The notes: a model not told the origin generated them from the sequence alone. A stretch of 64,000 nucleotides of DNA from Hemileia vastatrix (GCA_030280995.1 JASXTE010000007.1:5935001-5999000), one strand, 5' to 3'. Numbered from the stretch's first letter, positions 1-9,606 are shown. Numbers and translations: made by a program.

Positions 1-396
1 GCGCTTCAGAGGACCCATTGCCTATAAAAGGGCCTTGGATAATCCCCTGTAGCATCATCACTTATTATACACTCAACAAATTAAATACTATTTTACTACG
101 TTTATATTTTTTTATTAGTAATACAATTCTAATTAAATGTCTATATAACAAATTAAAGGTTGCTTTAAGTTTGATAGTAATTAAAAGTGTTTGCCGCGCA
201 GAACCCTTACATTAAATAGTATTATTATAAATAAATTCTAAGTTTTTGTCATCTCTCAAAGTTGCTCGCCGTTGTTTCCCTCTTAAATAAATTAAATATA
301 TTATTGTAATTTATTTCTTTTATTTTCCTTTGTCCTCCTCCTTCTCTCCTCCTTTTCTCCTATTTTTCTTACCTTCTTCTAGACGACTGACCGACA
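1..396 (+). repeat. Gyp-A 5' LTR, 3' portion only
   Basis: Matches 8034-8429 of the 3' LTR and 35442-35847 of a solo LTR. It ends in ACTGACCGACA, giving the canonical CA terminus, and is followed directly by the PBS-like sequence. The U3 part lies left of the window. Confidence 0.92.
23..30 (+). promoter_or_regulatory. LTR TATA box
   Basis: TATAAAAG inside a conserved block (GCGCTTCAGAGG just upstream) present in all complete Gyp-A LTRs. It is the likely core promoter of the element, with transcription expected to start some tens of bases downstream. Start site not visible from sequence alone. Confidence 0.6.
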
Positions 397-1087
397 ACTG
401 GGGACCTTTCCAAACGACGACGACGATCGAGCCTGGCGACGAACGACAAAACGCATGGACCACCTAGCAAAAAAGAAACTTTTGCCGTGACCGTGTTTCG
501 AACTTGGGTTCGATTTCTTAGGTTTATATTATATTAAATTTTATATTATTTTGAAGTGATTTTTCGATCACTATAGTAAGTTCACCTTTGCACCTCTCAC
601 TCATATTACTATATTTTTACTGCAATAACAGTGATTGTGGCTTAATTGCTGATTCACTGAGTGTAAGTGTTCAATTATTAAAATTTTTTTTTTCCTAGTT
701 GACCATTATAGAGTGTTAAATCCTCTTAGTCCTAGAAGAATTGACATTTTTATTAATACAAATTGAATTATTAAATTAATTTTTATTATTATTAATTATT
801 GTTAATTTTGGTTGACTTAAAAGTACTTTGTGCTTAGTCCCAAATATATTGCCATATTTAATATTGGTAATTAATTGGTTGAATTAACTTGCTTGTTATT
901 CCCAATTTAACCTTGCAATCCATTTTTTTTAAAAAAATTAATTTTTTATAATTATTACTTTATATTGAAATTTTTTTTTTCTATAATTTAATTAATAAAA
1001 TTTTTATTATTATTTGGAGCAATTATTGACTAACTTTTATTATTTTTTTTTAATAAATAATAAGTAAATTAAAATCTTCCCACTAGT
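397..1087 (+). other. Gyp-A leader with primer-binding site
   Basis: Starts directly at the LTR end with ACTGGGGACCTTTCC (397-411). TGGGGACC from 399 could pair with a tRNA 3' end of the form GGTCC-CCA. Equivalent sequence follows the LTR in Gyp-B (ATTGGGGGTCTTTCC) and Gyp-C (ATTGGGGGCCTTTCC). The remainder is AT-rich with long T runs and no coding signal. The unusually GACGACGACGA-rich stretch at 410-450 is specific to this family. Confidence 0.6.
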
Positions 1088-2649
1088 ATGTCCAACAATT
1101 TGGCAGAAAAAATGGATAACATGCAAGTGGATGAAATAGAAATTGACTATGATGCTGACACTGTAAGTTCTTCTAAAGTTGGTCATAAAAAATCTTATAC
1201 TAACACAAAGAATTCACATACTGCAGGATGTGGAAATGACAGGAAATGCAAACAAACCAAACCCCCTTCCCCCAGTACCACAGAAGGAAGTAAAGCCTCT
1301 AGTGCCTCAAGAAGGTCTTCCAAAAGGCTTCAAAATAAAAAAGCTTCCTCTGCCACAACAAATCAGCAACCTATCCAGTCATATAAAAGAGTTGAAGACA
1401 GAAAATATGACGTACAAAGCAAAGGTAGACACATTGTGGGATCAGGTCCAAGAACTCAGGAACCAGATTCAGGCCCAGGCCTCTCTTCAGTTGCCTCCCA
1501 ATCAGCCTCAGTTTCAAGCTCAACCTTCACAGCCACCCAGCTCAACCATCCAAAATCCAAATACTATGGAAGTAGAGCAATGGAAATGGGATTATCTAAT
1601 GAGTCACTACCAACAGAATGTGCAACACCCTCCCCATCATCAGCCTGGCCCATCCAGAACACCCCATTTCCATCCACCTCCTCATCCCTACCAACAAGGC
1701 AGGAGAAAAAGGCCCAAGCACAATCCCAAACCCAGTCCCAGGGGAAGTTTCCTCCTCTGCCATGGTAAGTAATTTGGTTGATAGTCACTTGGGTATGTTT
1801 TCTAATAAATCTTCTTCTGCAGGTAATATTATTGAACATGGTGAAAGAACAGTTAAACCTGTTAAAAGACAGCTTCCTGTAACTAGTAGCCCTATTGATG
1901 TAATTAGCAAATTGTCATTTGATGAACCTTTACATTTAACTTCTACATCTTTAATTAATCCTTCTCTTGCAATTAAAAATGATTCTGTTCCCCCTGAAAT
2001 CTATACCTTAATTGAAAAAACTTCTGAGGAAATATTGAAAGATACCCTTGATTTTAATATTGTGAAAGACAAACATGTCAGAGATGTGTTAATCCATGAA
2101 AATGATAGATTAAATAATTTACACTTGCAATGTAAAGTGAGTTCTTCTGTACAAGATACAGCTTATTTAAAAATCAAAGAAACCTTGAATATTGTTCTTA
2201 GTCAACAAAAACAAATAAGAAGTGACCATAGAGCTATCTCAGATAGAAATATCAGTCTACATAAGACCTTGAGTGAATTGAAACCCCTTATTGAGGAAAA
2301 TTATTCATTCAAGAATGAAATAAAATCTCTGAAAAATGAGTTTAAGAAGCTAAAAAATGATTTCCATGCACTAAGTACCAAACACTCAGTTTCTGAGGAC
2401 AGAAATGTTCTATCTCTTGCAAAAGTAAATGACCAGATGTCTGAAATTCCAAGAATAAGAAACTATGTGTCTGACCTAAAGGAAAAGTTATCAACCTTAA
2501 CCATCAATAATGAATTAAATGAGATTTCTGTAAATAAGCTGCATAAAAATAAAAGGAAAAAACCTGAGCAAAGTTCATCCTTTCTTCCTCATATTTCAAC
2601 CATTAAACAAACTGACAATGAGTCTGTAAAATCTTTTGCTACTAGCTAA
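1088..2649 (+). CDS. Gyp-A Gag N-terminal region, three exons
   Basis: Three open stretches lie in three frames: 1088-1162 (frame 2), 1227-1764 (frame 3) and 1823-2646 (frame 1). They join through two canonical introns (1163-1226 and 1765-1822), giving about 479 codons. Exon 1 encodes a short acidic head. Exon 2 encodes a small domain with a predicted helix, a Pro/Gln-rich segment, a KWDY motif and a basic HPYQQGRRKRPK tail. Exon 3 encodes a long coiled coil (Lys/Glu/Leu heptads around 2160-2530). The frame then meets TAA at 2647 and continues open into capsid, so that stop is probably a mutation. Homologous segments exist in Gyp-B and Gyp-C. The function of this extra Gag domain is unknown. 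Start ATG at 1088 is the first in a good context after the leader. Confidence 0.75.
1163..1226 (+). other. Gag intron 1 (64 bp)
   Basis: Donor GTAAGT at 1163, perfect branch-site TACTAAC at 1198-1204, acceptor TGCAG ending at 1226. Exon 1 is exactly 25 codons (phase 0). Splicing moves translation from frame 2 to frame 3, where the downstream segment is open and resembles the Gyp-B and Gyp-C proteins (D-x-x-M just after the junction). Confidence 0.8.
1765..1822 (+). other. Gag intron 2 (58 bp)
   Basis: Donor GTAAGT at 1765, branch-like CTAAT at 1802-1806, acceptor TTCTGCAG ending at 1822. Phase 1: codon G|GT followed by AAT ATT ATT. Without splicing, frame 3 stops at the TAA at 1770, inside the intron. 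With splicing it enters the coiled-coil frame. Confidence 0.82.
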
Positions 2650-4287
2650 AAATCTTGTGATGGTCATGCACCAGCTGTTTCTGTAAATAATGAAATTTCT
2701 GAACACCTGGCTAAACTTCAGGAATTATTAATAATAAATAATTCAAACCAAAAAGTGGACCATCCCAGTAGTCAGAAAAATTGGCCTAAGTTAGACCAAT
2801 ATCCTACCTTTGATGGTGATTCTTCCTCTGATTGGCAACACTTTATCCAAAGAATTGATAATTTAAAGAGATCTTATAAACTACCTGATGAGGAAATTGT
2901 TTCTAAGCTAATTTCTTTATTTTCCAATGTAGCCTTGATATGGTATGAATCTGTCCTTTTAGATAACAATCATTATACATGGAATGATTGGAAATCCTTG
3001 ATTGAGAATCAGTTTGGTGGTTCAAAATTCAGGTTAGCTCAACAGAGACTGTATGAGAATACTAGATATGTATCCTCCTCTGTTGAAAAGTCCATTGTTT
3101 TTCTGATGAAAATAACTAAAATCCTTAGAGCAATTGATCCAAAGATGGATTATGATATTTGGAGAGATAAAATCTTGTATAAATTACCAAATTCTCTTAG
3201 GGATTTGATTGTTGCTAGAACTGAGCATGTAAGGGAAAATTCTTCTTTCATTAATATCTGTAATGAAGTACTGCTCAACCATAGATATGAACCAAAGAAT
3301 TACCTTAGTAAATCTTATAATGATCAGAATAAACCTTCTACAAAGCTCCCAGAAAAATCTGGTAAACCCTCTGCCCCAGTTGCACCTAAAAAATATGCAA
3401 CAAATACTTGTTATAAGTGTAACAAACCGTGGCAGAAGGGTCATGTTTGTGACAAGAAAATTCATCTTGTTGAACATAATGAAGACACTGATGAAGTTGA
3501 ACTTGATGTCAATAATTCTTCCAGTGACTGTGAAAGTAATATCTCCTATGACAATGAATCTGTTAAAGATGTTTTAATGTTGGAACATGATGTCCATTAT
3601 TTAAATAATATATCTGAAGATTGTGTATTGAATTTATCTTCAGTAGAAAATGCTGAGATAATTAGAGATATTACTAACAATTCTATTCCTATATCCCCTT
3701 TAAAGGCACCTGTTATCATTAATGGTAAAAGTGTTGATGTAGTTCTTGATTCTGGTGCTGGAGGAAGTGTAGTATCTGAAAAAGCTCTGGCTTCAGTGGA
3801 TAAGGAATATTTGAGTAAATTATTACCTATAACTTCTGAAAAATGGAGAGGGTATGGTTCTACCTTATTTCCTATTGGCAAATACAAAACCTCTGTATTC
3901 TTCAAATATAATGGTGGTTTTGTCAGAGCTGTTTGTGAGTTTGTTGTCATGAAAAATGATAATTTAAGCAATTGGTTTATTATGGGAAATGATATTTTGA
4001 CCATGTTTGGTGTGAAACTGGACCCAGCAAATAATTCCTTTACCTTAGGAATGAATGGGAAAAGGAAATTCAAAATTTCCTCTCCTAGAACTTCTGGGCA
4101 TTTGTTGAAATCTTGTAACTCACTGATCCAGTGTAAAGGTAGAACAACAACTGAAATGGATGATTTATTACATGAAATAAATACTGCTTCTTTTGGTGAT
4201 CAGTTGACTAGTGAACAAAAAGATTCTATTGTTGCCTCTATTACCTCTTTCCCTTTGGCTTTTGCTCATGGTTCTCATGTCTTGTGA
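2650..4287 (+). CDS. Gyp-A Gag capsid-nucleocapsid and protease
   Basis: Same frame as the preceding coiled-coil exon. Capsid-like region (about 2755-3300, with QKNWPKLDQYPTFDG and a DWQHFIQRI motif), then a zinc knuckle CYKCNKPWQKGHVC at 3409-3450, whose second Cys to His spacing is seven residues. Next comes an acidic linker, then an aspartic protease with catalytic DSGA at 3748 and a later FIMGNDIL segment typical of retropepsins. The frame ends at TGA 4285. Comparison with related copies indicates a GGA-to-TGA change followed by a one-base insertion (AAAAA near 4307-4311), after which pol continues in frame 2. Gag and protease are therefore fused, and originally so was pol. Confidence 0.9.
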   Translation, partial: KSCDGHAPAVSVNNEISEHLAKLQELLIINNSNQKVDHPSSQKNWPKLDQYPTFDGDSSSDWQHFIQRIDNLKRSYKLPDEEIVSKLISLFSNVALIWYESVLLDNNHYTWNDWKSLIENQFGGSKFRLAQQRLYENTRYVSSSVEKSIVFLMKITKILRAIDPKMDYDIWRDKILYKLPNSLRDLIVARTEHVRENSSFINICNEVLLNHRYEPKNYLSKSYNDQNKPSTKLPEKSGKPSAPVAPKKYATNTCYKCNKPWQKGHVCDKKIHLVEHNEDTDEVELDVNNSSSDCESNISYDNESVKDVLMLEHDVHYLNNISEDCVLNLSSVENAEIIRDITNNSIPISPLKAPVIINGKSVDVVLDSGAGGSVVSEKALASVDKEYLSKLLPITSEKWRGYGSTLFPIGKYKTSVFFKYNGGFVRAVCEFVVMKNDNLSNWFIMGNDILTMFGVKLDPANNSFTLGMNGKRKFKISSPRTSGHLLKSCNSLIQCKGRTTTEMDDLLHEINTASFGDQLTSEQKDSIVASITSFPLAFAHGSHVL

Positions 4288-4311
4288 ATTGTTCAGGAAG
4301 AAATGAAAAAT

Positions 4312-5644
4312 TACCTTATCCTGTAATTTGAGTGATATTCCTCCTACCCTTAAGAAAAAACCATATCCTCCTTCTCCATCAAAAAGAAAAGATATTGAAG
4401 ATAATATTGAAACATTATTGAAAATGAATATCATTGAGAAAGTGGATGTCACCCCTAAATATTGTGTCATCTCCCCAGTCTTGATTTCTTATGAAAAAGA
4501 TAAAGCTAGATTATGTGGAGATTACAGAGCTTTAAATACTTATACTGTTGATGATATTTATCCTTTACCCAGAATTAATTCAATACATGCTACCTTGCAA
4601 GGTGCAAAATTTATTAGTTGTCTGGATGGTAATAAAGGTTATCATCAAGTTCCAGTTGAGAAAAATTCTCAAAATTTTTTGCTTATTGCTACTCATATGG
4701 GAATATATAAGTATGTTAGGATGCCATTTGGCCCTAAAAATGCTCCTTCAGTTTTCCAGAAAGTCATGGATAACACTTTCCATCAAGAAAAAATTGAAGG
4801 ATGGCTCATGGTTTATATTGATGACATTATAATTTTTTCTAAAACTTTTGATGAACATATGATTCACTTAAATAGAGTTTTCCAAAAAATGGATGAAATC
4901 AATATGACCTTGTCCTTAAAAAAGTGTAAATTTGGTTTTCAATCCTTGAAAGTCCTTGGCCATGTTGTGTCAGGCTTACAAATTTGTGTAGACCAAAACA
5001 AAGTTTCTGCCATTCAAAATGTGAAAGCACCAACTTCTGTAAGAGAAATCCAAAGTTTTTTGAGTATGTGTGGCTATTATAGACAATATATTAAAAATTA
5101 TCAGGTCATAGCCTTGCCTCTTACAAAACTGACCAGAAAAGATGTTGCTTTTCTCTGGAATAATGACTGTCAGAAAGCTTTTGATACATTTAAAAGTTGC
5201 TTAATGACAGCCCCTATATTGGCTCTTCCAGATTTTAACAAGCCATTTGTCCTTTATACAGATGCTAGCTTTATTGGTCTGGGTGCTGCCCTTCACCAAA
5301 AGCAAATTATTAATGATAAATCCTCAGAGGTTGTAATTTGTTATATTTCAAGAACCTTAAGAAATAGTGAATTGAAATATGGTGCCACTCAATTGGAGTG
5401 CTTAGCAGTTGTTTGGGCTCTTGAGAAACTTCATTACTATTTGGATGACCAAAAATTTGAGTTGGTAACTGACTGTAGTGCTGTGAAGTCTCTCTTAAAC
5501 CTCAAGACACCTAACAGACATATGTTCAGGTGGCAACTTGCTGTTCAAGAATACAGAGGAAGGATGACAATTATCCATAGAGCTGGAAATGTTCACTCTA
5601 ATGTTGATATGCTCTCCAGATTTCCTCTGCCAAATAATGACTAA
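4312..5644 (+). CDS. Gyp-A reverse transcriptase and RNase H
   Basis: Copies genomic RNA into cDNA and degrades the RNA strand inside the particle. Visible RT motifs are LCGDYRALN, FISCLDGNKGYHQ, RMPFGPKNAPSVFQ and catalytic YIDD at 4814-4825, followed by a thumb/connection with LGHVVSG and CGYYRQYI. RNase H follows with YTDASFIGLGAALHQ, the ATQLECLAVVWALE helix and TDCSAVKSLL, so D, E and D are present. No genuine start codon: this is the interior of a polyprotein whose frame was shifted by the insertion just upstream. It ends at TAA 5642 in the sequence PNND-stop-NPAY. Related copies read through this point, so I take it as a nonsense mutation rather than a natural end. Confidence 0.92.
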
Positions 5645-7255
5645 AATCCTGCTTATGTACCTGAGGATGATACTGTTCATATCCATGGTATATTTATAGT
5701 TGATATGGAAGAGGAGTTATTACAGTTAATACTGGATTCAAATGATAAAGATTCTGATTTAAATAAATTGGTTAATATCTTAAATGATCCTAAGAATGCT
5801 TCAATTCAAGCATTAATAAAAACTCTTCCTGCAAAGTACCAAAATGCTTTAAATAAAGGAAAGTTCTCTATTGAAGATGGTTATATATATTATAGAACGA
5901 AGCTTACCAATGTAATTGTAATTCCTCCTTCAATGAAAGAAACTATCCTCAAACTTTGTCATGATGACATATTAGCTGGTCATTTTGATCTTGAAAAAAC
6001 ATTGATTAGAATCAAAAACACTGCATGGTGGGCTAATATGTCTGAAGACACAAAATTATATGTTGAATCTTGTGATTCCTGCCAAAAATCTAAAAGGTTA
6101 ACAGGTAAGAGAGCAGGGTTATTACAACATATTGAAGCACCTAGTGCTCCCTGGCAAATCATTAATATGGATTTTGTCACTGGTCTTCCTGTTGCAGGTA
6201 GAGACAGCTTTAACTCTTGTTGGGTAATAGTTGATAGATTCACAAAAATGTGCAAATTTATTCCAACCCACAAAGATGTATCCACCAAAGAATTAGCTTT
6301 CTTATGGTGGTCTTACATGTTTAATATTATTGGTTTTCCAAAAGCCATTATCTCTGATAGGGATCCAAAATTCACTTCTGAGTTTTGGACCTCTTTGATG
6401 GATATTTGTGGCTGTGAGTTAAAATTGTCTACAGCTCACCATCCTCAGACTGATGGTCTAGCTGAAAGAATGATTCAAACTCTGCAAGATATGATTAGAA
6501 GGTATTGTGCCTTTGGTTTAGAATATAAAGACAATGATAGATTTACTCATGATTGGGTCACTCTTTTGCCTGGTCTTGAATTTGCATATAATAGCACTGT
6601 TCATTCTGTCACTGAGAAAAAGCCTTTTGAGCTTTGGTTAGGTTATGTCCCAAACACTCCTGCTCAGATTCTCAATAATAAATTACCTAAGTTGGAACTA
6701 CACCCTGGTGTAAAATCTTTTATGCAAATGCAACAGCTATGCAGAAAACATGCTCAGAGTTGTATTGATAAAGCATTTGAATATGAAAAGAAAAGATGGG
6801 ATAAATCCCATAAGGAATACACATTTAACAAGGGTGATGAAGTGTTGATCTCTACTGTCCATTTCAATTTACAAGGTAACCACAAATTAAAAGATCCTTT
6901 TGTAGGACCATTTGTTGTTAAGAGAATGGTTGGTGATAATGCAGTAGAAGTTGTATTGTATTCTCCATATGATAGGAAACATCCTGTCTTTCCCATTTCT
7001 TTGCTTAAGCCTTATACTTCCAACAGTGACTTATTTCCAAAAAAAAGAGGAAGACCTAAGAAGAACCATCAGGAAGTCACAGAAACAGCAGAAATTGATA
7101 AAATTCTCAATGATAGAATTATCACTTCTGAGAGAGGTACTGAATATTTATTGAGATATAAGAACAAATCATCTGAACATGATGCATGGATACCTGGCAA
7201 GGAAATTTCAAATCTGCCTACTCTGTTGAAAAAATACAAAAAGAAAAAATCTTAG
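5645..7255 (+). CDS. Gyp-A integrase with AT-hook and chromodomain
   Basis: Inserts cDNA into the chromosome. It is in frame with the RT portion, separated only by the TAA at 5642. Numbering from the Met codon at 5705: zinc-binding H86, H93, C123, C126; catalytic D156, D218 and E254 (D-35-E spacing); a GPF/Y-like GPFVVKRM segment near 401; an AT-hook core RGRPKK at 448-453; and a C-terminal chromodomain-like fold (about 464-508, with EYLLRYKNKS and DAWIPGKEI). Known chromoviral chromodomains steer integration to marked heterochromatin; the adjacent AT-hook suggests an added preference for AT-rich DNA (inference). The domain is intact in this copy. It ends at TAG 7253, 24 bases before the polypurine tract. 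Confidence 0.94.
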   Translation, partial: NPAYVPEDDTVHIHGIFIVDMEEELLQLILDSNDKDSDLNKLVNILNDPKNASIQALIKTLPAKYQNALNKGKFSIEDGYIYYRTKLTNVIVIPPSMKETILKLCHDDILAGHFDLEKTLIRIKNTAWWANMSEDTKLYVESCDSCQKSKRLTGKRAGLLQHIEAPSAPWQIINMDFVTGLPVAGRDSFNSCWVIVDRFTKMCKFIPTHKDVSTKELAFLWWSYMFNIIGFPKAIISDRDPKFTSEFWTSLMDICGCELKLSTAHHPQTDGLAERMIQTLQDMIRRYCAFGLEYKDNDRFTHDWVTLLPGLEFAYNSTVHSVTEKKPFELWLGYVPNTPAQILNNKLPKLELHPGVKSFMQMQQLCRKHAQSCIDKAFEYEKKRWDKSHKEYTFNKGDEVLISTVHFNLQGNHKLKDPFVGPFVVKRMVGDNAVEVVLYSPYDRKHPVFPISLLKPYTSNSDLFPKKRGRPKKNHQEVTETAEIDKILNDRIITSERGTEYLLRYKNKSSEHDAWIPGKEISNLPTLLKKYKKKKS

Positions 7256-7278
7256 CATTTTTTTTTATTGTTTTTTTT

Positions 7279-7291
7279 TAGAGTGAGGGAG
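7279..7291 (+). other. Gyp-A polypurine tract
   Basis: T-run followed by TAGAGTGAGGGAG immediately before the 3' LTR. It is the expected second-strand primer. The same position in Gyp-B reads GGGTGAGGGAG. Confidence 0.7.
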
Positions 7292-8429
7292 TGTAAGCCA
7301 GGCTATTCCAGGAGTCCAGTAAATGATATGTAACTTATAAAACCTGAAAGAGTGGGTAAGAATTGTATTTAATGAATATAACTTAATATTTTATTGCATA
7401 ATAAAATTATATAAGTATTTTATTATATACAAGTGTTACATTAAAATTATTGGTTATATAAATTTTTATATACAGTTAAATTGAACATAATATAATATAT
7501 TCTACAAATAAGGGCGCATTTTTATGTATTTAATAATTATAAATTTATATTTAATTAATTGAAAAACATATATTATAATTATAAGTGTAAAATTGACTTA
7601 TAATATATTTAAATTAATTATTTAAATTTATATATTAAATAACACCTCTCATATAATACTAAACAATAATTAATGACGCTTCTTTTGACCCTTAATTGTG
7701 TTAGAAAAAACAAATAAATTAATTTATACTAAATTGAGATTAATTACATGTTTTGTTGCGTCAAAGTATTTTTTGTTTCACTTAGAATATCCTTTTATCA
7801 GAATGTACCATCTGTTTGGAATTATTTTTCTCATAGTTCCTATGTTCCAACCTTGTTTAGTTATTCACTATTTTCACTTACTCATTTGGGAATTGATGGC
7901 GGGGAAATTGGATTCTTAATTGGGGTTTTAATTATTTGTTTCATGTTTTTCTCTATATTGTTATGTTTCATTTACTCTTTGATATATTTGTTTTATTCTA
8001 TTCTAAACATTGTATTTACAAATATAGTAGCGCTTCAGAGGACCCATTGCCTATAAAAGGGCCTTGGATAATCCCCTGTAGCCGGATCACTTATTAAACA
8101 CTCAACAAATTAAATAACTATTTTATTACGTTTATACTTTTTTTATTAGTAATACAATTCTAATTAAAAGTCTATATAACAAATTAAAGGTTGCTTTAAG
8201 TCTGATAGTAATTAAAAGTGTTTGCCGCGCAGAACCCTTACATTGAATAATATTATTATTAATAAATACTAAGCTTTTGTCATCTCTCAAAGTTGCTCGC
8301 CGTTGTTTTCCCTCTTAAATAAAATTAAATATACTATTACAAATTATTCCTTTTATTTTCCCTTGTCCTCCTCCTTCTCTCCTCCTTTTCTCCTATTTTT
8401 CTTACCTTCTTCTAGACGACTGACCGACA
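7292..8429 (+). repeat. Gyp-A 3' LTR (complete, 1138 bp)
   Basis: Begins TGTAAGCCAGGCTATTCC and ends ACTGACCGACA, with TG...CA termini. The solo copy at 34707-35847 has the same limits. It contains a TATA box at 8052-8059. A 102-codon hydrophobic reading frame (7748-8056) lies in U3 but has no support as a gene. Confidence 0.95.
8052..8059 (+). promoter_or_regulatory. TATA box in 3' LTR
   Basis: TATAAAAG, identical in position within the LTR to 23-30. From here it could drive transcription rightwards into the palindromic repeat. Confidence 0.5.
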
Positions 8430-9606
8430 GAGTATCTCAGTAATTATTGGCATATCTTTATCAAATCTTTTGTTTCAATTGTCCTTGATAAATATTGTAA
8501 GTTTTTATGTTATTTTAAATCTATTGAGCTTCTTTGAATCAATATTAGTTTAAAGTTTCTCCATCTCTGATTATTTCATTGAAAAAATTGAATTTTCACT
8601 AAAAATTATTGTATCATTATCAAAAATTTTGCTGCATTTTTCTTTGCACTATAATAGGTGATTCAATTTAAGTATTGTAAGCTAAAGAGACATTAGGCTT
8701 CTTGATTAGGTCAAAATAGGTCATTTAAAAGCTGTTTCAATCAAATTTTTGATTTCTTACTAGTATTTGCCACATATCTACTACATCATTTCCTAAACTG
8801 CTCTTTGCACTGTCAAAGGCAGATAATTTAATTTTGTAATTCTATTATGTTCTAATCTCTGATATATAAACTATGTATATTTAAATATAAAGTATAACTT
8901 TATTCCAATGGGTTTCAAAAATTTATTTCAGATATGGTGCCCCTCTGTGGCCTCAGAAGAGCCCCTCTGTGGCCTTAGTGCAGCCCCTCTGTGGCCTTAG
9001 CAGATCCCCTCTGTGGCCTTAGAAGAGCCCCTCTATGGCCTAAGAAGAGTCCCTCTGTTGCCTCAGAGGAGCCTCACTGGTGTTAATTTATGTAAATATT
9101 GAGATCAGTAGTGAGAAACAATTTTTTAATTAAAATATCTGATACTTGGTCAAAAATTATCTATAAAAAATTTGACTAGCTATTTATGTTTTATTCATCA
9201 TTATAGCCTTCCTTGAAAGGCCAATGAGAACTATATAATTTCTGTAAATGATGTTTTAGTGATGTGAAAAATACTAGTAATAAACAAAAATTTGATTGAA
9301 ACAGCTTTTAAATGACCTATTTTGACCTAATCAAGAAGCCTAATGTCTCTTTAGCTTACAATACTTAAATTGAATCACCTATTATAGTGTGAAGAAAAAT
9401 GCAGCAAAATATTTGATAATGATACAATAATTGTTAGTAAAAATTCAATTTTTTCAATGAAATAATCAGAGATGGAGAAACTTTAAACTAATATTGATTC
9501 AAAGAAGCTCAATAGATTTAAAATAACATAAAAACTTACAATATTTATCAAGGACAATTGAAACAAAAGATTTGATAAAGATATGCCAATAATTACTGAG
9601 ATACTC
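8430..9606. repeat. Large palindrome, arms 8430-8775 and 9262-9606
   Basis: The left arm read forward matches the right arm read in reverse complement with only a few percent mismatch over about 345 bases. The left arm starts exactly at the Gyp-A LTR end, so it is truncated by or continues beyond the retroelement. The loop (8776-9261) holds a 22-bp minisatellite. Both arms consist of the same degenerate ~160-bp unit that continues to the right, so this is best read as an inversion within a tandem array. Confidence 0.9.
8939..9071 (+). repeat. 22-bp minisatellite, six copies
   Basis: Unit of the form CCCCTCTGTGGCCTTAGAAG plus two bases, repeated with 22- or 23-base spacing. It is strikingly GC-rich against an AT-rich background. 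It lies near the centre of the palindrome loop. Confidence 0.92.

Larger units (their letters stand above)
1..8429 (+). mobile_element. Gyp-A: near full-length Ty3/gypsy chromovirus
   Basis: LTR retrotransposon read left to right: partial 5' LTR, leader with PBS, Gag, protease, RT-RNase H, integrase with chromodomain, polypurine tract, complete 3' LTR. The 5' LTR remnant (1-396) and the matching end of the 3' LTR (8034-8429) have the same length and roughly 20 differences by eye, so the copy is fairly young. The coding frame carries few lesions: TAA at 2647, TGA at 4285, one extra A near 4307-4311, TAA at 5642. Gag, protease and pol would otherwise form one long frame after removal of two introns. 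The base after the 3' LTR starts the sequence GAGTA, the presumed target duplication; its partner lies outside the window. Confidence 0.93.

Noticed and set aside
18..215. 65-codon ORF at the window start
   Set aside because: Falls in LTR R/U5 sequence; no homology and not conserved in the other LTR copies.
1088..1768. 226-codon Ser/Thr/Pro-rich frame as a single real protein
   Set aside because: Only its first 25 codons fit the spliced model; the remainder is the wrong frame relative to homologous Gyp-B and Gyp-C exon 2 proteins.
1564..1839. Minus-strand 91-codon ORF opposite gag
   Set aside because: Antisense shadow of the exon 2/intron 2 region.
2647..2649. Programmed stop readthrough between coiled-coil Gag and capsid
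   Set aside because: No conserved readthrough context, and the corresponding codons in Gyp-B copies are sense, so simple mutation is more likely.
4280..4315. Programmed frameshift between protease and RT
   Set aside because: Gyp-B1 has protease and RT in one frame (17020-18285), and the Gyp-A change is explained by one nonsense change and one inserted A.
7748..8056. 102-codon hydrophobic ORF that could look like a membrane or env-like protein
   Set aside because: It lies in the U3 of the Gyp-A LTR, is T-rich by composition, and the corresponding region of the solo LTR does not keep a comparable frame.
8939..9071. Possible CRISPR-like array
   Set aside because: Units are contiguous with no unique spacers; eukaryotic context.
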